From positions 1 to 61,568 of the forward strand of contig CAZEZH010000004.1 in the NCBI GenBank assembly GCA_964516305.1: a stretch of DNA of 61,568 nt. The letters run 5' to 3'. The notes beneath the pieces were generated by a model. It made no database searches and was not told where the DNA came from. It saw nothing but the letters and a program-made list of their open reading frames with translations. Position 1 is the stretch's first letter. The number at the start of each line of letters is the position of its first letter. The position numbers and the translations under genes were made by a program. Origin of the DNA: Lamprobacter sp964516305. GTDB lineage: Bacteria > Pseudomonadota > Gammaproteobacteria > Chromatiales > Chromatiaceae. Shown here piece after piece: positions 16,616-26,321 of the stretch.

Positions 16616-17182
16616 ATGGTTAAGTTACTGCCCCTTGCATTACTTGCGATGACGAGTTCGTCCTTCGCCACCACCTCGGGTCTGATTGATGATTTTCGCC
16701 CAGACCAAATGACATCAAGGCTTGGGACAGACTGGCGCCTGACGACTGACCAAGTCATGGGAGGAGTGTCGGAAGCGCAGATGAAGCGCGTTCTGATCGA
16801 CGGACGTCCGGCACTTTGTCTCACCGGCACCGTCAGCCTGGAGAATAACGGTGGCTTCGTCCAGATGAATCTGGATCTCAGCCCCGATCGCGAGCTGCTG
16901 GATGCAAGCACCTTTGATGGCGTTAGGCTTATCGTGCGCGGCAATGGCGCCAGCTACAACCTCCATCTCAAAACCTCGGCCACCCGGCTGCCGTGGCAAT
17001 CCTATCGTGCCACGTTCGTGGCTGGGCCAGACTGGCGAGAGGTCCGCCTGCCATTCTCGACCTTCGAGCCGCACCGGCTTGTCCCCGCGCTTGATCCGGC
17101 CCGGCTTAAGCGGCTTGGCGTCGTTGCCATTGGACGAGAGATGACCACCGATCTGTGCGTTGCCGAGATCGGCTTCTACTAA
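16616..17182 (+). CDS. CIA30-family protein with signal peptide
   Basis: A 188-aa protein of the CIA30 family (complex I intermediate-associated protein 30 fold, a galactose-binding-like beta sandwich). The diagnostic segment WRLTTDQVMGGVSEAQ lies near residues 40-55, followed by GFVQMNLDL, FDGVRLIVRGNG and LPFSTFEPH. The first 19 residues (MVKLLPLALLAMTSSSFAT) look like a cleavable signal peptide, so the bacterial protein is probably periplasmic, unlike the mitochondrial assembly factor. The role is unknown. It stands alone, 463 bp upstream of mraZ. Confidence 0.85.
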   Translation: MVKLLPLALLAMTSSSFATTSGLIDDFRPDQMTSRLGTDWRLTTDQVMGGVSEAQMKRVLIDGRPALCLTGTVSLENNGGFVQMNLDLSPDRELLDASTFDGVRLIVRGNGASYNLHLKTSATRLPWQSYRATFVAGPDWREVRLPFSTFEPHRLVPALDPARLKRLGVVAIGREMTTDLCVAEIGFY

Positions 17183-17555
17183 TCTCGCCTTAAAAACAGG
17201 GGCTTGAATTCGCTAGCTCGAGTCACGTCGAGCATTAGCGACAATGAGCAGCAAGCTCAATGGAGTCGCAGCAGCGCGCCCTTCATCGACCGCGATCACG
17301 TCTTGCGGCTAGCCCATAACCCCCACCCATCGGGCAAGAGCAGCGCAGGCTTGCAGATACGCCTAGGCCCTCCGGCCGAGCGCACTCCACCTCGCCCCAC
17401 CCAGAATATTTCTGTGACGCCTGTCGCACTTTTTTCAACTTCAGGCCAGAAAAGCAACGTATCCCCTTGAAAGATATTCAAAACACAACTTCAAGCAAGA
17501 ATTTGAAAAGGGCACTAAACCTATTGTCCTTAAACGAAAAACCTAAATAACAGCC
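17183..17555. other. intergenic leader region upstream of the dcw promoter
   Basis: No convincing gene. An 88-codon frame (17204-17470) has no ribosome-binding site and a low-complexity Ser/Pro/Arg product, so I do not call it. The last 100 bp (about 17455-17555) are markedly AT-rich relative to the genome, as expected just upstream of a strong promoter. Confidence 0.6.
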
Positions 17556-17584
17556 TTGACCTCCAGGAAGCTGCCACCTAAGAT
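17556..17584 (+). promoter_or_regulatory. sigma70-type promoter of the dcw cluster (Pmra)
   Basis: TTGACC (17556-17561) and TAAGAT (17579-17584) are separated by exactly 17 bp. An AT-rich stretch lies upstream and MraZ boxes begin immediately downstream. The start site would be near 17591, about 55 nt before mraZ. No comparably good promoter was noticed between the following 15 tightly packed genes. Confidence 0.7.
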
Positions 17585-17619
17585 TGGAAAAAAGTGGGGC
17601 GCGGTGGATTTTTTTGGGG
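17585..17619 (+). promoter_or_regulatory. MraZ operator: four TGG(G/A)N boxes at 10-bp spacing
   Basis: TGGAA (17585-17589), TGGGG (17595-17599), TGGAT (17605-17609) and TGGGG (17615-17619) are separated by exactly 5 nt each. MraZ binds direct repeats of TGGG-type pentamers with 5-nt spacers, so this is a textbook array. It covers the predicted transcription start, which implies that MraZ represses its own operon. Confidence 0.88.
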
Positions 17620-17645
17620 AGTGACCGCCTTAAGGGGGGCTGGTC

Positions 17646-18098
17646 ATGTTTAGGGGGACACAATTCCTAAATCTCGACGCCAAAGGGCGTCTTGCGATCC
17701 CGTCGCGTCAGCGCGAGCGACTAGCGCAGTTCTGTGACTCACACCTCGTGATCACTGCGCATCCGCAGCGATGCCTCCTGATCTACCCGGAGCCCGGCTT
17801 TGCCGAGCTCGAACGCAAGCTCAACGCGATGCCAGCGCATCTCGCGGAGACGACCGCGCTGCAGCGGCTACTGATCGGTTATGCCAACGATGTCGACATG
17901 GACGCCCAAGGACGCGTCCTACTGACGCCGGCGCAGCGCGAATTCGCCACCTTGGAGAAGCGCGTCGCATTGGTCGGCATGGTGAATCGTTTTGAGCTTT
18001 GGGATGAAACCGCTTGGCAGGCCACGATTAAAGGCGCTGAAGACGTCGACCTTTCAAGACTAGCTAGCAATCCGGAAACAGCATCGTTCTCGTTCTGA
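17646..18098 (+). CDS. mraZ: transcriptional regulator MraZ
   Basis: A 150-aa MraZ, with two tandem AbrB-like SpoVT folds. The first has FLNLDAKGRLAIPSRQRE; the second, near residue 77, has ANDVDMDAQGRVLLTPAQRE. The DxxGR motif in each forms the DNA-contacting surface of the ring-shaped oligomer. The length is normal for the family. A GGGGGG-containing Shine-Dalgarno precedes ATG 17646. It opens the dcw cluster and should repress it through the four boxes at 17585-17619. Confidence 0.97.
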   Translation: MFRGTQFLNLDAKGRLAIPSRQRERLAQFCDSHLVITAHPQRCLLIYPEPGFAELERKLNAMPAHLAETTALQRLLIGYANDVDMDAQGRVLLTPAQREFATLEKRVALVGMVNRFELWDETAWQATIKGAEDVDLSRLASNPETASFSF

Positions 18099-18141
18099 AA
18101 AGCGCGCGGGCAATAACAAGCACGAGGGGGCGAGCCAGCCA

Positions 18142-19074
18142 ATGGCATCGCAGGGTCACGTACCAGTTCTGTTGGACGAAAGCATGCAGGCCTTGGCCAT
18201 TCAGGAAACAGGCTACTATCTCGACGGCACCTTCGGCCGCGGCGGCCACGCGCGCGCGTTGCTGGCCCGCTTGGGCTCCAGCGGCAGGCTCCTGGCCGTC
18301 GACCGAGACCCAGAAGCGGTTGCTGCGGCAGCGACGCTGGCGGACAACGACCCCCGTTTCGAGATCGAACAGGCACGCTACTCCCGGCTGCCAGAGCTTG
18401 CTCAAGCCCGCGGCTGGAGCGGCCGCATCAACGGCATCCTGCTCGATTTAGGCGTTTCATCCCCGCAGCTCGACCAGCCAGAGCGTGGCTTCAGCTTCAA
18501 CGCCGATGCCCCCCTCGATATGCGCATGGACCCAAGCGCCGGACAGAGCGCCGCAGACTGGCTCGCAACCGCAAGCGAACAGATGATTGCCCACGCCTTA
18601 CAGGAGCTTGGTGAAGAGCGCTTCGCACGGCGCATCGCGCGCGCGATTGTTGCCGCCCGACAGCAAGCGCCGATCAGCACGACCGGCCAGCTCGCGGCCC
18701 TGATCGAGCGCACGGTGCCAACCCGCGAGCCGGGAAAACATCCGGCAACCCGCAGCTTCCAGGCCATTCGCATCCAGATCAACGCTGAGCTCGAGGAACT
18801 GCGCTCCGCGCTTGCTGGGGTCTGCGAGCTGCTCGCGACTGGCGGACGGCTGGTCGTGATCAGCTTTCACTCGCTTGAAGATCGGTTGGTCAAGCGCTTC
18901 ATCCGGGACGAGGCACAGGGCGCCAACATCCCCAAGGGCGTACCGGTTCGCGATGCCGAGCTGCGCCGGCGCCTGAGACCGATTGGCCATGCAACGCGCG
19001 TATCGGCAGCCGAGATCGAGCGCAACCCTCGCGCGCGCAGCGCTGTACTACGTGTCGCGGAGCGGCTGCCGTGA
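18142..19074 (+). CDS. rsmH: 16S rRNA m4C1402 methyltransferase RsmH (MraW)
   Basis: A 310-aa SAM-dependent enzyme that N4-methylates C1402 of 16S rRNA. It shows HVPVLLDE at the N-terminus, the SAM motif YLDGTFGRGGHARALL, the region GILLDLGVSSPQLDQPERGFSF that includes the DLGVSS family signature, and VISFHSLEDRLVKRFI near residue 240. Its stop overlaps the ftsL GTG start by 4 bp. The gene is in its standard place after mraZ. Confidence 0.97.
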   Translation: MASQGHVPVLLDESMQALAIQETGYYLDGTFGRGGHARALLARLGSSGRLLAVDRDPEAVAAAATLADNDPRFEIEQARYSRLPELAQARGWSGRINGILLDLGVSSPQLDQPERGFSFNADAPLDMRMDPSAGQSAADWLATASEQMIAHALQELGEERFARRIARAIVAARQQAPISTTGQLAALIERTVPTREPGKHPATRSFQAIRIQINAELEELRSALAGVCELLATGGRLVVISFHSLEDRLVKRFIRDEAQGANIPKGVPVRDAELRRRLRPIGHATRVSAAEIERNPRARSAVLRVAERLP

Positions 19075-19367
19075 GGCCACTCGGACTGCACATCGGGGCC
19101 CTGGTTGGGCTGGCCTTACTCGGCCTCTCGGTCGTCGCCACAGCAACCGCTGTGGTCTACGTCAAGTACCTGACTCGGATCGAGTTTGTTGACTTGCAAG
19201 CGGTCCGTGCCGCACGTGACGCCCTTGACGTCGAATGGGGGCGCCTACGGATCGAAGAGGCAACAATGGGCACGCAGACGCGGATTGAGCGCCACGCCCG
19301 GCAGTCACTCAAGATGCATCTGCCGCGGACGGGCGAGCTACGCATCGTAGAGGTCAAGACCGAATGA
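19071..19367 (+). CDS. ftsL: cell division protein FtsL
   Basis: A 98-aa bitopic membrane protein of the FtsQLB division complex. One transmembrane helix (residues about 8-28, GALVGLALLGLSVVATATAVVYV) is followed by a periplasmic coiled-coil region (VRAARDALDVEWGRLRIEEATMG) and the short tail RHARQSLKMHLP. It starts with GTG at 19071 inside the rsmH stop (GTGA) and overlaps ftsI by ATGA. Sequence conservation of FtsL is low; the call rests on topology, length and position. Confidence 0.92.
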   Translation: MRPLGLHIGALVGLALLGLSVVATATAVVYVKYLTRIEFVDLQAVRAARDALDVEWGRLRIEEATMGTQTRIERHARQSLKMHLPRTGELRIVEVKTE

Positions 19368-21142
19368 TCGAGGCAACGAAGATAAAACAGGCCTATCAGG
19401 GGCCGCGCGAGGCAGAACGACAGCGCCTTCGAAAGCGTTTCGGCCAGCGCCGGCTCCTCATCGGCGCCGTCTTGGTGGTGGCCTTTGTCTCGGTCACCAC
19501 AAGCGCCTTCTATCGCCAGGTGGTCGAGACCGATTTTCTCAAGGATGAAGGCGCCAAACGTTTCTTACGCGACCGCGAGATCCCGGCCCGACGCGGGATC
19601 ATCATGGACCGTAACCACCAGCCCTTGGCCATCAGTACCTCGGTCGCGACAATCTGGGCCGACCCACAGCTGCTCGTCGAGCGCACCGAGGCGCTCGAGT
19701 CGCTCGCTCGCGCCCTTGAGGAACCGACCGCCGAGCTGGAAGCGAAGGTCAAACAGTACGCAGCCAAAGGGCGTCGCTACATGTATCTGCAACGGCGGGT
19801 TGAGCCGTATCGGGCGCGCGCGGTCGAGGATGTGATCGAGACCTACAACCTCAACGGCATCGGCATGGAGACCGAGTATCGCCGCTTTTACCCCGGCGGA
19901 GAGATCTTCGGCCAGGTCGTCGGCTTCACCAATATCGACGATCAGGGCCAAGAAGGCATCGAACTGGTGCGTAACAACGAGCTGAAGGCCGACCCAGGCA
20001 AGCGCCGCGTGATCCAAGATGGCCATCGCCGCATTGTCGAAGAGGTCGAACAACTGCGTGCACCAGATCATGGCGAAGACACCCTGCTCAGCATCGATCA
20101 GCGCCTACAGTTCCTGGCCTATCGCGAACTCAAGCGCGCGGTCGATGAGCACAATGCGGTCGGCGGCTCGGCAACGCTCCTGGATGTGACCACCGGCGAG
20201 ATCCTGGCGCTCGTCAACCAGCCCTCGTTCAACCCCAATCAGCCGCGGCGGGAATCGGCGGAAGATCGCCGCAATCGGGCACTGACCGACGTCTTCGAGC
20301 CCGGCTCCACCGTCAAGCCCTTCGTGGTTGCGGCCGCACTCGAGCGCGGTGTTGTCGGCCCACAAACCCCCATCAATACCGCGCCTGGCGTGATGCAGGT
20401 CGGGCGTAACCGTGTGCGCGATTATCGCGACCTGGGCCAGCTTGATACCACCGGCGTGATCACAAAGTCGAGCAACGTCGGTGTCGTCAAGATCGCGCAG
20501 CAGATGGATCGCGCGGTTCTCTGGCAACTCTATCGGCGCCTCGGCTTCGGTCAAACCACCAAGATTGGATTTCCTGGCGAGCGCACCGGCTTTCTGCCGC
20601 ACTTCGAGGGTTGGTCAAGCTTCGAGCATGCAACGCTCGCGTTTGGCTACGGGCTGAACGTGACCACGCTTCAGCTTGCCCAGGCCTACGCCATCATCGC
20701 CGCCGACGGGGTGAGCCGTCCTGCAACCCTGTTCCGACGCGACAGTATCCCACCCGGTGAGCGAGTCTTCACGGCTGAGACCGCACGGGCCGTGCGCTTG
20801 ATGCTCGAGACCGTGGTCTCAAGCAACGGCACTGCCCGACGGGCTGCGATCACGGGCTATCGTGTCGCCGGCAAGACCGGTACGGCAAAGAAGGCCACCG
20901 GGCGCGGCTATGTCGACGGCAAGTACCAATCCGTGTTCGTCGGCATGGCACCGGTCACCAATCCGCGCTTCGTTATGGTCGTTATGATCGACGAGCCGGG
21001 CGGCAAGGAATACTACGGCGGTGCGGTCGCTGCACCGACCTTCGCCCGCGTGATGCCTGCTGCACTGCGCCTCTATAACGTGGCGCCGGATGATCCCAAG
21101 CATCCGCTGATCTTGACCTCAGCAACCGAGAGGACACCATGA
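19364..21142 (+). CDS. ftsI: peptidoglycan D,D-transpeptidase FtsI (PBP3)
   Basis: A 592-aa class B penicillin-binding protein that cross-links septal peptidoglycan with FtsW. It has a cytoplasmic basic N-terminus, one anchor (residues about 28-45), a pedestal domain with IPARRGIIMDRN, and a transpeptidase domain. The nucleophile is S315 in PGSTVKPF, with SSN in TKSSNVGVV and KTG in VAGKTGTAKK. It overlaps ftsL upstream by 4 bp. Downstream its stop overlaps, by ATGA, a 17-codon mini-ORF that stands where murE is expected. Confidence 0.97.
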   Translation: MIEATKIKQAYQGPREAERQRLRKRFGQRRLLIGAVLVVAFVSVTTSAFYRQVVETDFLKDEGAKRFLRDREIPARRGIIMDRNHQPLAISTSVATIWADPQLLVERTEALESLARALEEPTAELEAKVKQYAAKGRRYMYLQRRVEPYRARAVEDVIETYNLNGIGMETEYRRFYPGGEIFGQVVGFTNIDDQGQEGIELVRNNELKADPGKRRVIQDGHRRIVEEVEQLRAPDHGEDTLLSIDQRLQFLAYRELKRAVDEHNAVGGSATLLDVTTGEILALVNQPSFNPNQPRRESAEDRRNRALTDVFEPGSTVKPFVVAAALERGVVGPQTPINTAPGVMQVGRNRVRDYRDLGQLDTTGVITKSSNVGVVKIAQQMDRAVLWQLYRRLGFGQTTKIGFPGERTGFLPHFEGWSSFEHATLAFGYGLNVTTLQLAQAYAIIAADGVSRPATLFRRDSIPPGERVFTAETARAVRLMLETVVSSNGTARRAAITGYRVAGKTGTAKKATGRGYVDGKYQSVFVGMAPVTNPRFVMVVMIDEPGGKEYYGGAVAAPTFARVMPAALRLYNVAPDDPKHPLILTSATERTP

Positions 21143-21192
21143 TGGTCCTGTCCACAGACCCGCTCAGCAGCTGGCGAGGCCTGAACCGATGA
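21139..21192 (+). CDS. 17-codon mini-ORF at the murE position (possible murE remnant or coupling spacer)
   Basis: ATG 21139 to TGA 21192 encodes a 17-residue peptide that begins MMVLSTDPLSSWRGL and ends in R. Its start overlaps the ftsI stop as ATGA and its stop overlaps the murF start as ATGA, which is exactly the pattern of a full gene in this cluster. In gammaproteobacteria murE normally lies between ftsI and murF; here there is room for nothing else. A simple reading is an in-frame internal deletion of murE that kept its first and last codons and preserved translational coupling. A de novo coupling ORF or an assembly error are alternatives. The peptide itself probably has no function. Confidence 0.5.
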   Translation: MMVLSTDPLSSWRGLNR

Positions 21193-22607
21193 GTGCGCAA
21201 TCACTAGACCAGCACCCGCGCGGCGATGCCATGTGGACCCTTGGCGAGACGGCACGGGCGATTGGGGCACGGCTGGTCGGGGCAGATGTCACCTATGACG
21301 GCGTGACCTCAGACAGCCGTGGCGACTGCCATGGCCGGCTGTTCATTGCGCTCCAAGGAGAGCGTTTTGATGGCCATGACTTTGTGACTGATGCGACCAC
21401 CAACGGCGCCGCGGCCCTGCTGGTCGATCGACCGCTCTACATCGACCTCCCACAGCTGATCGTCAAGGACACCCGACTCGCGCTTGGTCGCCTTGCCGCT
21501 GCCTGGCGCGATCGCATTCCTGCTCATGTCATCGCAATCACCGGTAGCAACGGCAAGACCACGGTCAAGGAAATGACAGCCGCAATCCTGTCGCAGGCTG
21601 GAGCCACCCGCGCCACCGAAGGCAATCTGAATAATGACATCGGCATGCCGCTGACCCTGCTCGCGGCGCGGGACGAGCAGTTCCTGATCCTCGAGATGGG
21701 TGCCAACCATCACGGCGAGATCGGCTATATGACGGACATCGCACGTCCCGATGTCGCACTCATCACCAATGCCGGCCGCGCCCACCTCGAGGGCTTCGGG
21801 AGTGTCGAGGGGGTGGCGCATGCCAAGGGCGAGATCGCCCGCGGCCTGCCGTCGGACGGCACCTTCGTCGTTATGGCCGATGTGCCCTGGACGCCCTTGT
21901 GGCAGCAGCTCGCCGATGGACGCCCTCTGCTGACCTTTGGGACGGGCCCGAATGCACAGGTGCGCGCAAGCGAGAACGCGATCACCCAGACCTGGGATGA
22001 AGACGGCTTCCGCAGCCGCTTTACGGCCAATATCAACGGACAGGCGCTCGAGATCGCGCTGCCGCTAGCGGGCTCACACAATGTGCGCAACGCGCTCGCC
22101 GCGATCGCCGGTAGCACAGCGCTAGGCGTCGACCCGGCACTGATCCGCGCCGGGCTCGAGCAGCTGACGCCCGTCAAACGTCGCCTTCAGCCACGCCACA
22201 GCCGCACCGGCGCCAAGCTCCTCGACGACAGCTACAACGCGAATCCGGACTCGCTCGCGGCCGCGGTCGACGTACTGACCGCGCTGCCACTGCCGCCGGG
22301 CGGCCGCCACCTGCTGGTGCTTGGCGATTTCGGCGAGCTCGGGCCGGACAGCACCGAGGTCCATCACGAGATGGGGGCCGCCGCCCGAGCCTCAGGCGCT
22401 AGCGCCCTCTACGGGGTTGGAACGCTCAGTCGGCATGCGGTCGACGGCTTCGGTGATGGCGCTCGGCACTTCGCCGATCAGCACGCTTTGATCGATGCAC
22501 TCCTCGCCGAGACCGGCCCCGCCGATGTTCTGCTGGTCAAAGGCTCGAGGATGTCGGCAATGGACTGCGTTGCTGACGCGCTCTGCAACGGCATGGAGGT
22601 GCGCTGA
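21189..22607 (+). CDS. murF: UDP-MurNAc-tripeptide:D-Ala-D-Ala ligase MurF
   Basis: A 472-aa Mur ligase that adds D-Ala-D-Ala to the UDP-MurNAc tripeptide in the cytoplasm. Residues 15-100 form the substrate-binding domain (GVTSDSR, RLFIALQGERFDGHDF). The ATP loop GSNGKTTVKE starts near residue 119. NLNNDIGMPLTLL, LEMGANHHGEIGYM and DDSYNANPDSLAAA are MurF signatures that separate it from MurE and MurD. It is not a MurE-MurF fusion: length and domain content are those of MurF alone. ATG 21189 overlaps the mini-ORF stop; ATG 21231 (MWTLGETARAIG) is an alternative that matches many homologues better. Confidence 0.96.
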   Translation: MSAQSLDQHPRGDAMWTLGETARAIGARLVGADVTYDGVTSDSRGDCHGRLFIALQGERFDGHDFVTDATTNGAAALLVDRPLYIDLPQLIVKDTRLALGRLAAAWRDRIPAHVIAITGSNGKTTVKEMTAAILSQAGATRATEGNLNNDIGMPLTLLAARDEQFLILEMGANHHGEIGYMTDIARPDVALITNAGRAHLEGFGSVEGVAHAKGEIARGLPSDGTFVVMADVPWTPLWQQLADGRPLLTFGTGPNAQVRASENAITQTWDEDGFRSRFTANINGQALEIALPLAGSHNVRNALAAIAGSTALGVDPALIRAGLEQLTPVKRRLQPRHSRTGAKLLDDSYNANPDSLAAAVDVLTALPLPPGGRHLLVLGDFGELGPDSTEVHHEMGAAARASGASALYGVGTLSRHAVDGFGDGARHFADQHALIDALLAETGPADVLLVKGSRMSAMDCVADALCNGMEVR

Positions 22608-22609
22608 GG

Positions 22610-23688
<1,079 letters not shown>

Positions 23689-23692
<4 letters not shown>

Positions 23693-25059
23693 CCGAGCGT
23701 CGAGCACCCAAGGTCGCGGTCGTCGGACTGGGTAAGACCGGCCTGTCCTGCGCGCGCTGGCTGCACGCGCAGGGCGCTGAGGTGGCTGTGTTGGACTCGC
23801 GCGCAACGCCACCCGCGCTGGCGCAGCTGCAGTTGGAACTGCCTGACGTTGCCGTCCTCGTTGGCGGCTTCGATTTCTCGGTGCTGGCTGCAGCCGATGA
23901 GATCATCGTCAGCCCGGGTGTTCCAGTCGACACACCAGCGCTAAAAGCTGCCGCCGACCAAGGCATCCCGATCCTTGGCGATGTCGAACTGTTCGCCCGC
24001 GCCGCCAAGGCGCCGGTCATCGCGATCACCGGCTCCAACGGTAAGAGTACGGTGACCACGCTGGTTGGTCAGATGCTCAGGCGTGCTGGGCTGGATGCTG
24101 CCGTCGGCGGCAATCTGGGCATTCCGGTCCTGGATCTCTTGCGTGCCGACGCAGATTGGTACGTGCTCGAACTCTCGAGCTTCCAGCTCGAGACCGTCAA
24201 TAGCCTAAGGGTGTATGCCGCTACCGTACTCAATCTGTCGGCCGACCACCTGGACCGTTATCCGAGCTTGGCCGTCTATGGAGCCGCCAAGGCCCGGATC
24301 TTCGCGCATACCGAGCGCGCCTTGGTCAACCGCGATGATCAGATCGCATCAGCGCTCGCTGCCGGGGTCCCGAATCAAGTCGGCTTTTCACTGGGCGAGC
24401 CTGCACAGGAGGGCGACTACGGACTCCTCTGCCTGGACCAGCAGATCTGGATCGCGCGCGGTCGTACGCCTCTGATGTTGACCACCGAGGTGCACATGCC
24501 CGGTCGCCACAACCTGGCCAATGCCTTGGCCGCGCTGGCACTGGCGGAGATGGCCGGCGTCAGCCCAGAAACCGGTTGCGAGGTGCTGCGCGAATTCCCA
24601 GGGCTACCGCATCGAAGCGAGCTGGTTGCCGAGAAAGGTGGGGTGCGCTGGATCAACGACTCCAAGGGCACCAATCCAGGGGCGACCATCGCCGCGCTTG
24701 CCGGCCTCGTCGACGACGCTGGACCAGGCACTCCTTCATCGCAAGCCCAGGCCGTGCTCATCGCCGGCGGCGAAGGCAAGGGGGCAGACTTCTCAACCCT
24801 GGCACCCGTGGTGCGTCGATGCGCGCGCGCCGTCGTCCTTATTGGCCGCGATGCGCCGCTGCTCGAGCAAGCCCTGCAAGACTGCGCGCCATTGCACCGG
24901 GCAGCAAGTATGGACGAGGCGGTGCGCCTCGCCGATCGCCTCGCCCGCCCCGGCGACTCGGTCCTGTTATCACCAGCCTGCGCAAGCTTCGACATGTTCA
25001 GCGATTATCAAGATCGTGGTCGCATCTTCGCTGCCGCGGTCGCAGGACTAACAGCATGA
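23689..25059 (+). CDS. murD: UDP-MurNAc-L-Ala:D-Glu ligase MurD
   Basis: A 456-aa Mur ligase that adds D-Glu to UDP-MurNAc-L-Ala. It shows the N-terminal Rossmann motif VVGLGKTGLSCARWL, the ATP loop GSNGKSTVTTL from residue 115, LELSSFQLE, NLSADHLDRY, INDSKGTNPGAT and the C-terminal LLSPACASFDMFSDYQDRG. I chose ATG 23689, which overlaps the mraY stop as ATGA. The frame is open for another 262 codons upstream, but these lie inside mraY and are not coding for MurD. Confidence 0.97.
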
Positions 25060-26321
25060 ACGCAGCCCGTGATACCGCCCGCTCTTCAAACACAAGGCCT
25101 AGCGCATCCCCGATGCGCGGTCGAGCACGACGGCGTGACCGCGGCGAGCCCGCTATCGATGCCCTGCTGCTGGTTTGCGTGCTCGGATTACTCGGACTCG
25201 GGTTTGTGATGGTGGCGTCCGCGTCGCTGCCGATCGGGACCCGCGACTATGCTGACCCCTTCTTCTTCGTCGTTCGCCACGGCATCGCAGTTGGGCTCGC
25301 GCTGCTTTGCGGGCTGATCTGCTTTGCGATCCCGATCCAGACCTGGGAACGCTCAGGGATCTGGCTGCTCCTGCTCGGCTGCGCCCTATTGTTGCTAGTC
25401 TTGGTGCCTGGCATCGGCCGAACCGTCAACGGCGCGACGCGCTGGATTCCGCTCGGCCCCTTCAATCTCCAGCCTTCAGAGTTAATCAAGTTCGTCGCGG
25501 TGATCTACCTATCGGGCTATCTGGTGCGACGCCAGCTCGAGGTGAGCAGCTCGCTACTCGGATTCATTCGGCCGATGGTCCTGATCGGTTTCGCCGCCAG
25601 TCTGATCATGGTGCAGCCAGACTTTGGCACCACGGCGATTCTGATCGCCACCGTGATGGCGCTGTTGCTGCTCGGCGGCGCCGCCTTGTGGCCATTGGCG
25701 CTACTCATCGCTACCGTCACCGTCGGGCTGGTGGTGCTGATCTGGATCGAGCCCTATCGGCTGGAGCGGGTGACCTCGTTCATCAACGCCTTCGACGACC
25801 CCTTCAACACCGACTATCAGCTCAGCCACGCCCTGATCGCGATGGGCCGTGGCGAATGGCTTGGTGTCGGGCTCGGCAACGGAATTCAAAAGCAGTTCTA
25901 TCTTCCCGAGGCGCATACCGATTTCTTGCTTGCGGTCATCGGCGAGGAGCTCGGCGTGCTGGGCGTGATCGCGGTCATCCTGACCTTTGCGCTGATCACC
26001 TGGCGCGCCTTCGCCATCGGCGCTCGCGCTCAGGCACTCGGCGACGACTTCGCGGCCTACACCGCCCACGGTTTCGGGCTACTGCTCGGGATGCAGGCCT
26101 TCATCAGCGCCGGGGTCAATACCGGGCTGCTGCCCACCAAGGGCCTGCCTCTGCCTTTCATCAGCTATGGCAGCAATGCCTTGATCGTCTCGGTGATGAT
26201 GGCCGCACTCCTGATCCGCATCGACTTCGAGCTGCGCCGCAAGGATAACGGACCACTACCAGAGGCTGGCGTTGCCCCCAGCATGGGCACACCAAGGGGG
26301 ATCAGATGGCGCCGCGCATAG
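25056..26321 (+). CDS. ftsW: septal peptidoglycan polymerase FtsW (SEDS)
   Basis: A 421-aa SEDS-family lipid II polymerase, partner of FtsI at the septum. After a roughly 30-residue basic cytoplasmic tail there are about ten transmembrane segments. SEDS signatures are NGATRWIPLGPFNLQPSELIK, VQPDFGTTAI, the catalytic-loop region of the extracytoplasmic segment (YQLSHALIAMGRGEWLGVGLG), LPEAHTDFL and TKGLPLPFISYGSNAL. The ATG at 25056 overlaps the murD stop as ATGA. The frame is open upstream through murD but that part is not FtsW. Confidence 0.97.
   Translation: MNAARDTARSSNTRPSASPMRGRARRRDRGEPAIDALLLVCVLGLLGLGFVMVASASLPIGTRDYADPFFFVVRHGIAVGLALLCGLICFAIPIQTWERSGIWLLLLGCALLLLVLVPGIGRTVNGATRWIPLGPFNLQPSELIKFVAVIYLSGYLVRRQLEVSSSLLGFIRPMVLIGFAASLIMVQPDFGTTAILIATVMALLLLGGAALWPLALLIATVTVGLVVLIWIEPYRLERVTSFINAFDDPFNTDYQLSHALIAMGRGEWLGVGLGNGIQKQFYLPEAHTDFLLAVIGEELGVLGVIAVILTFALITWRAFAIGARAQALGDDFAAYTAHGFGLLLGMQAFISAGVNTGLLPTKGLPLPFISYGSNALIVSVMMAALLIRIDFELRRKDNGPLPEAGVAPSMGTPRGIRWRRA

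Noticed and set aside
17204..17470. 88-codon ORF upstream of the dcw promoter
   Set aside because: No ribosome-binding site, low-complexity product and no recognisable family.
24576..25055. 160-codon N-terminal extension of FtsW
   Set aside because: Overlaps murD; FtsW topology and the ATGA junction fix the start at 25056.
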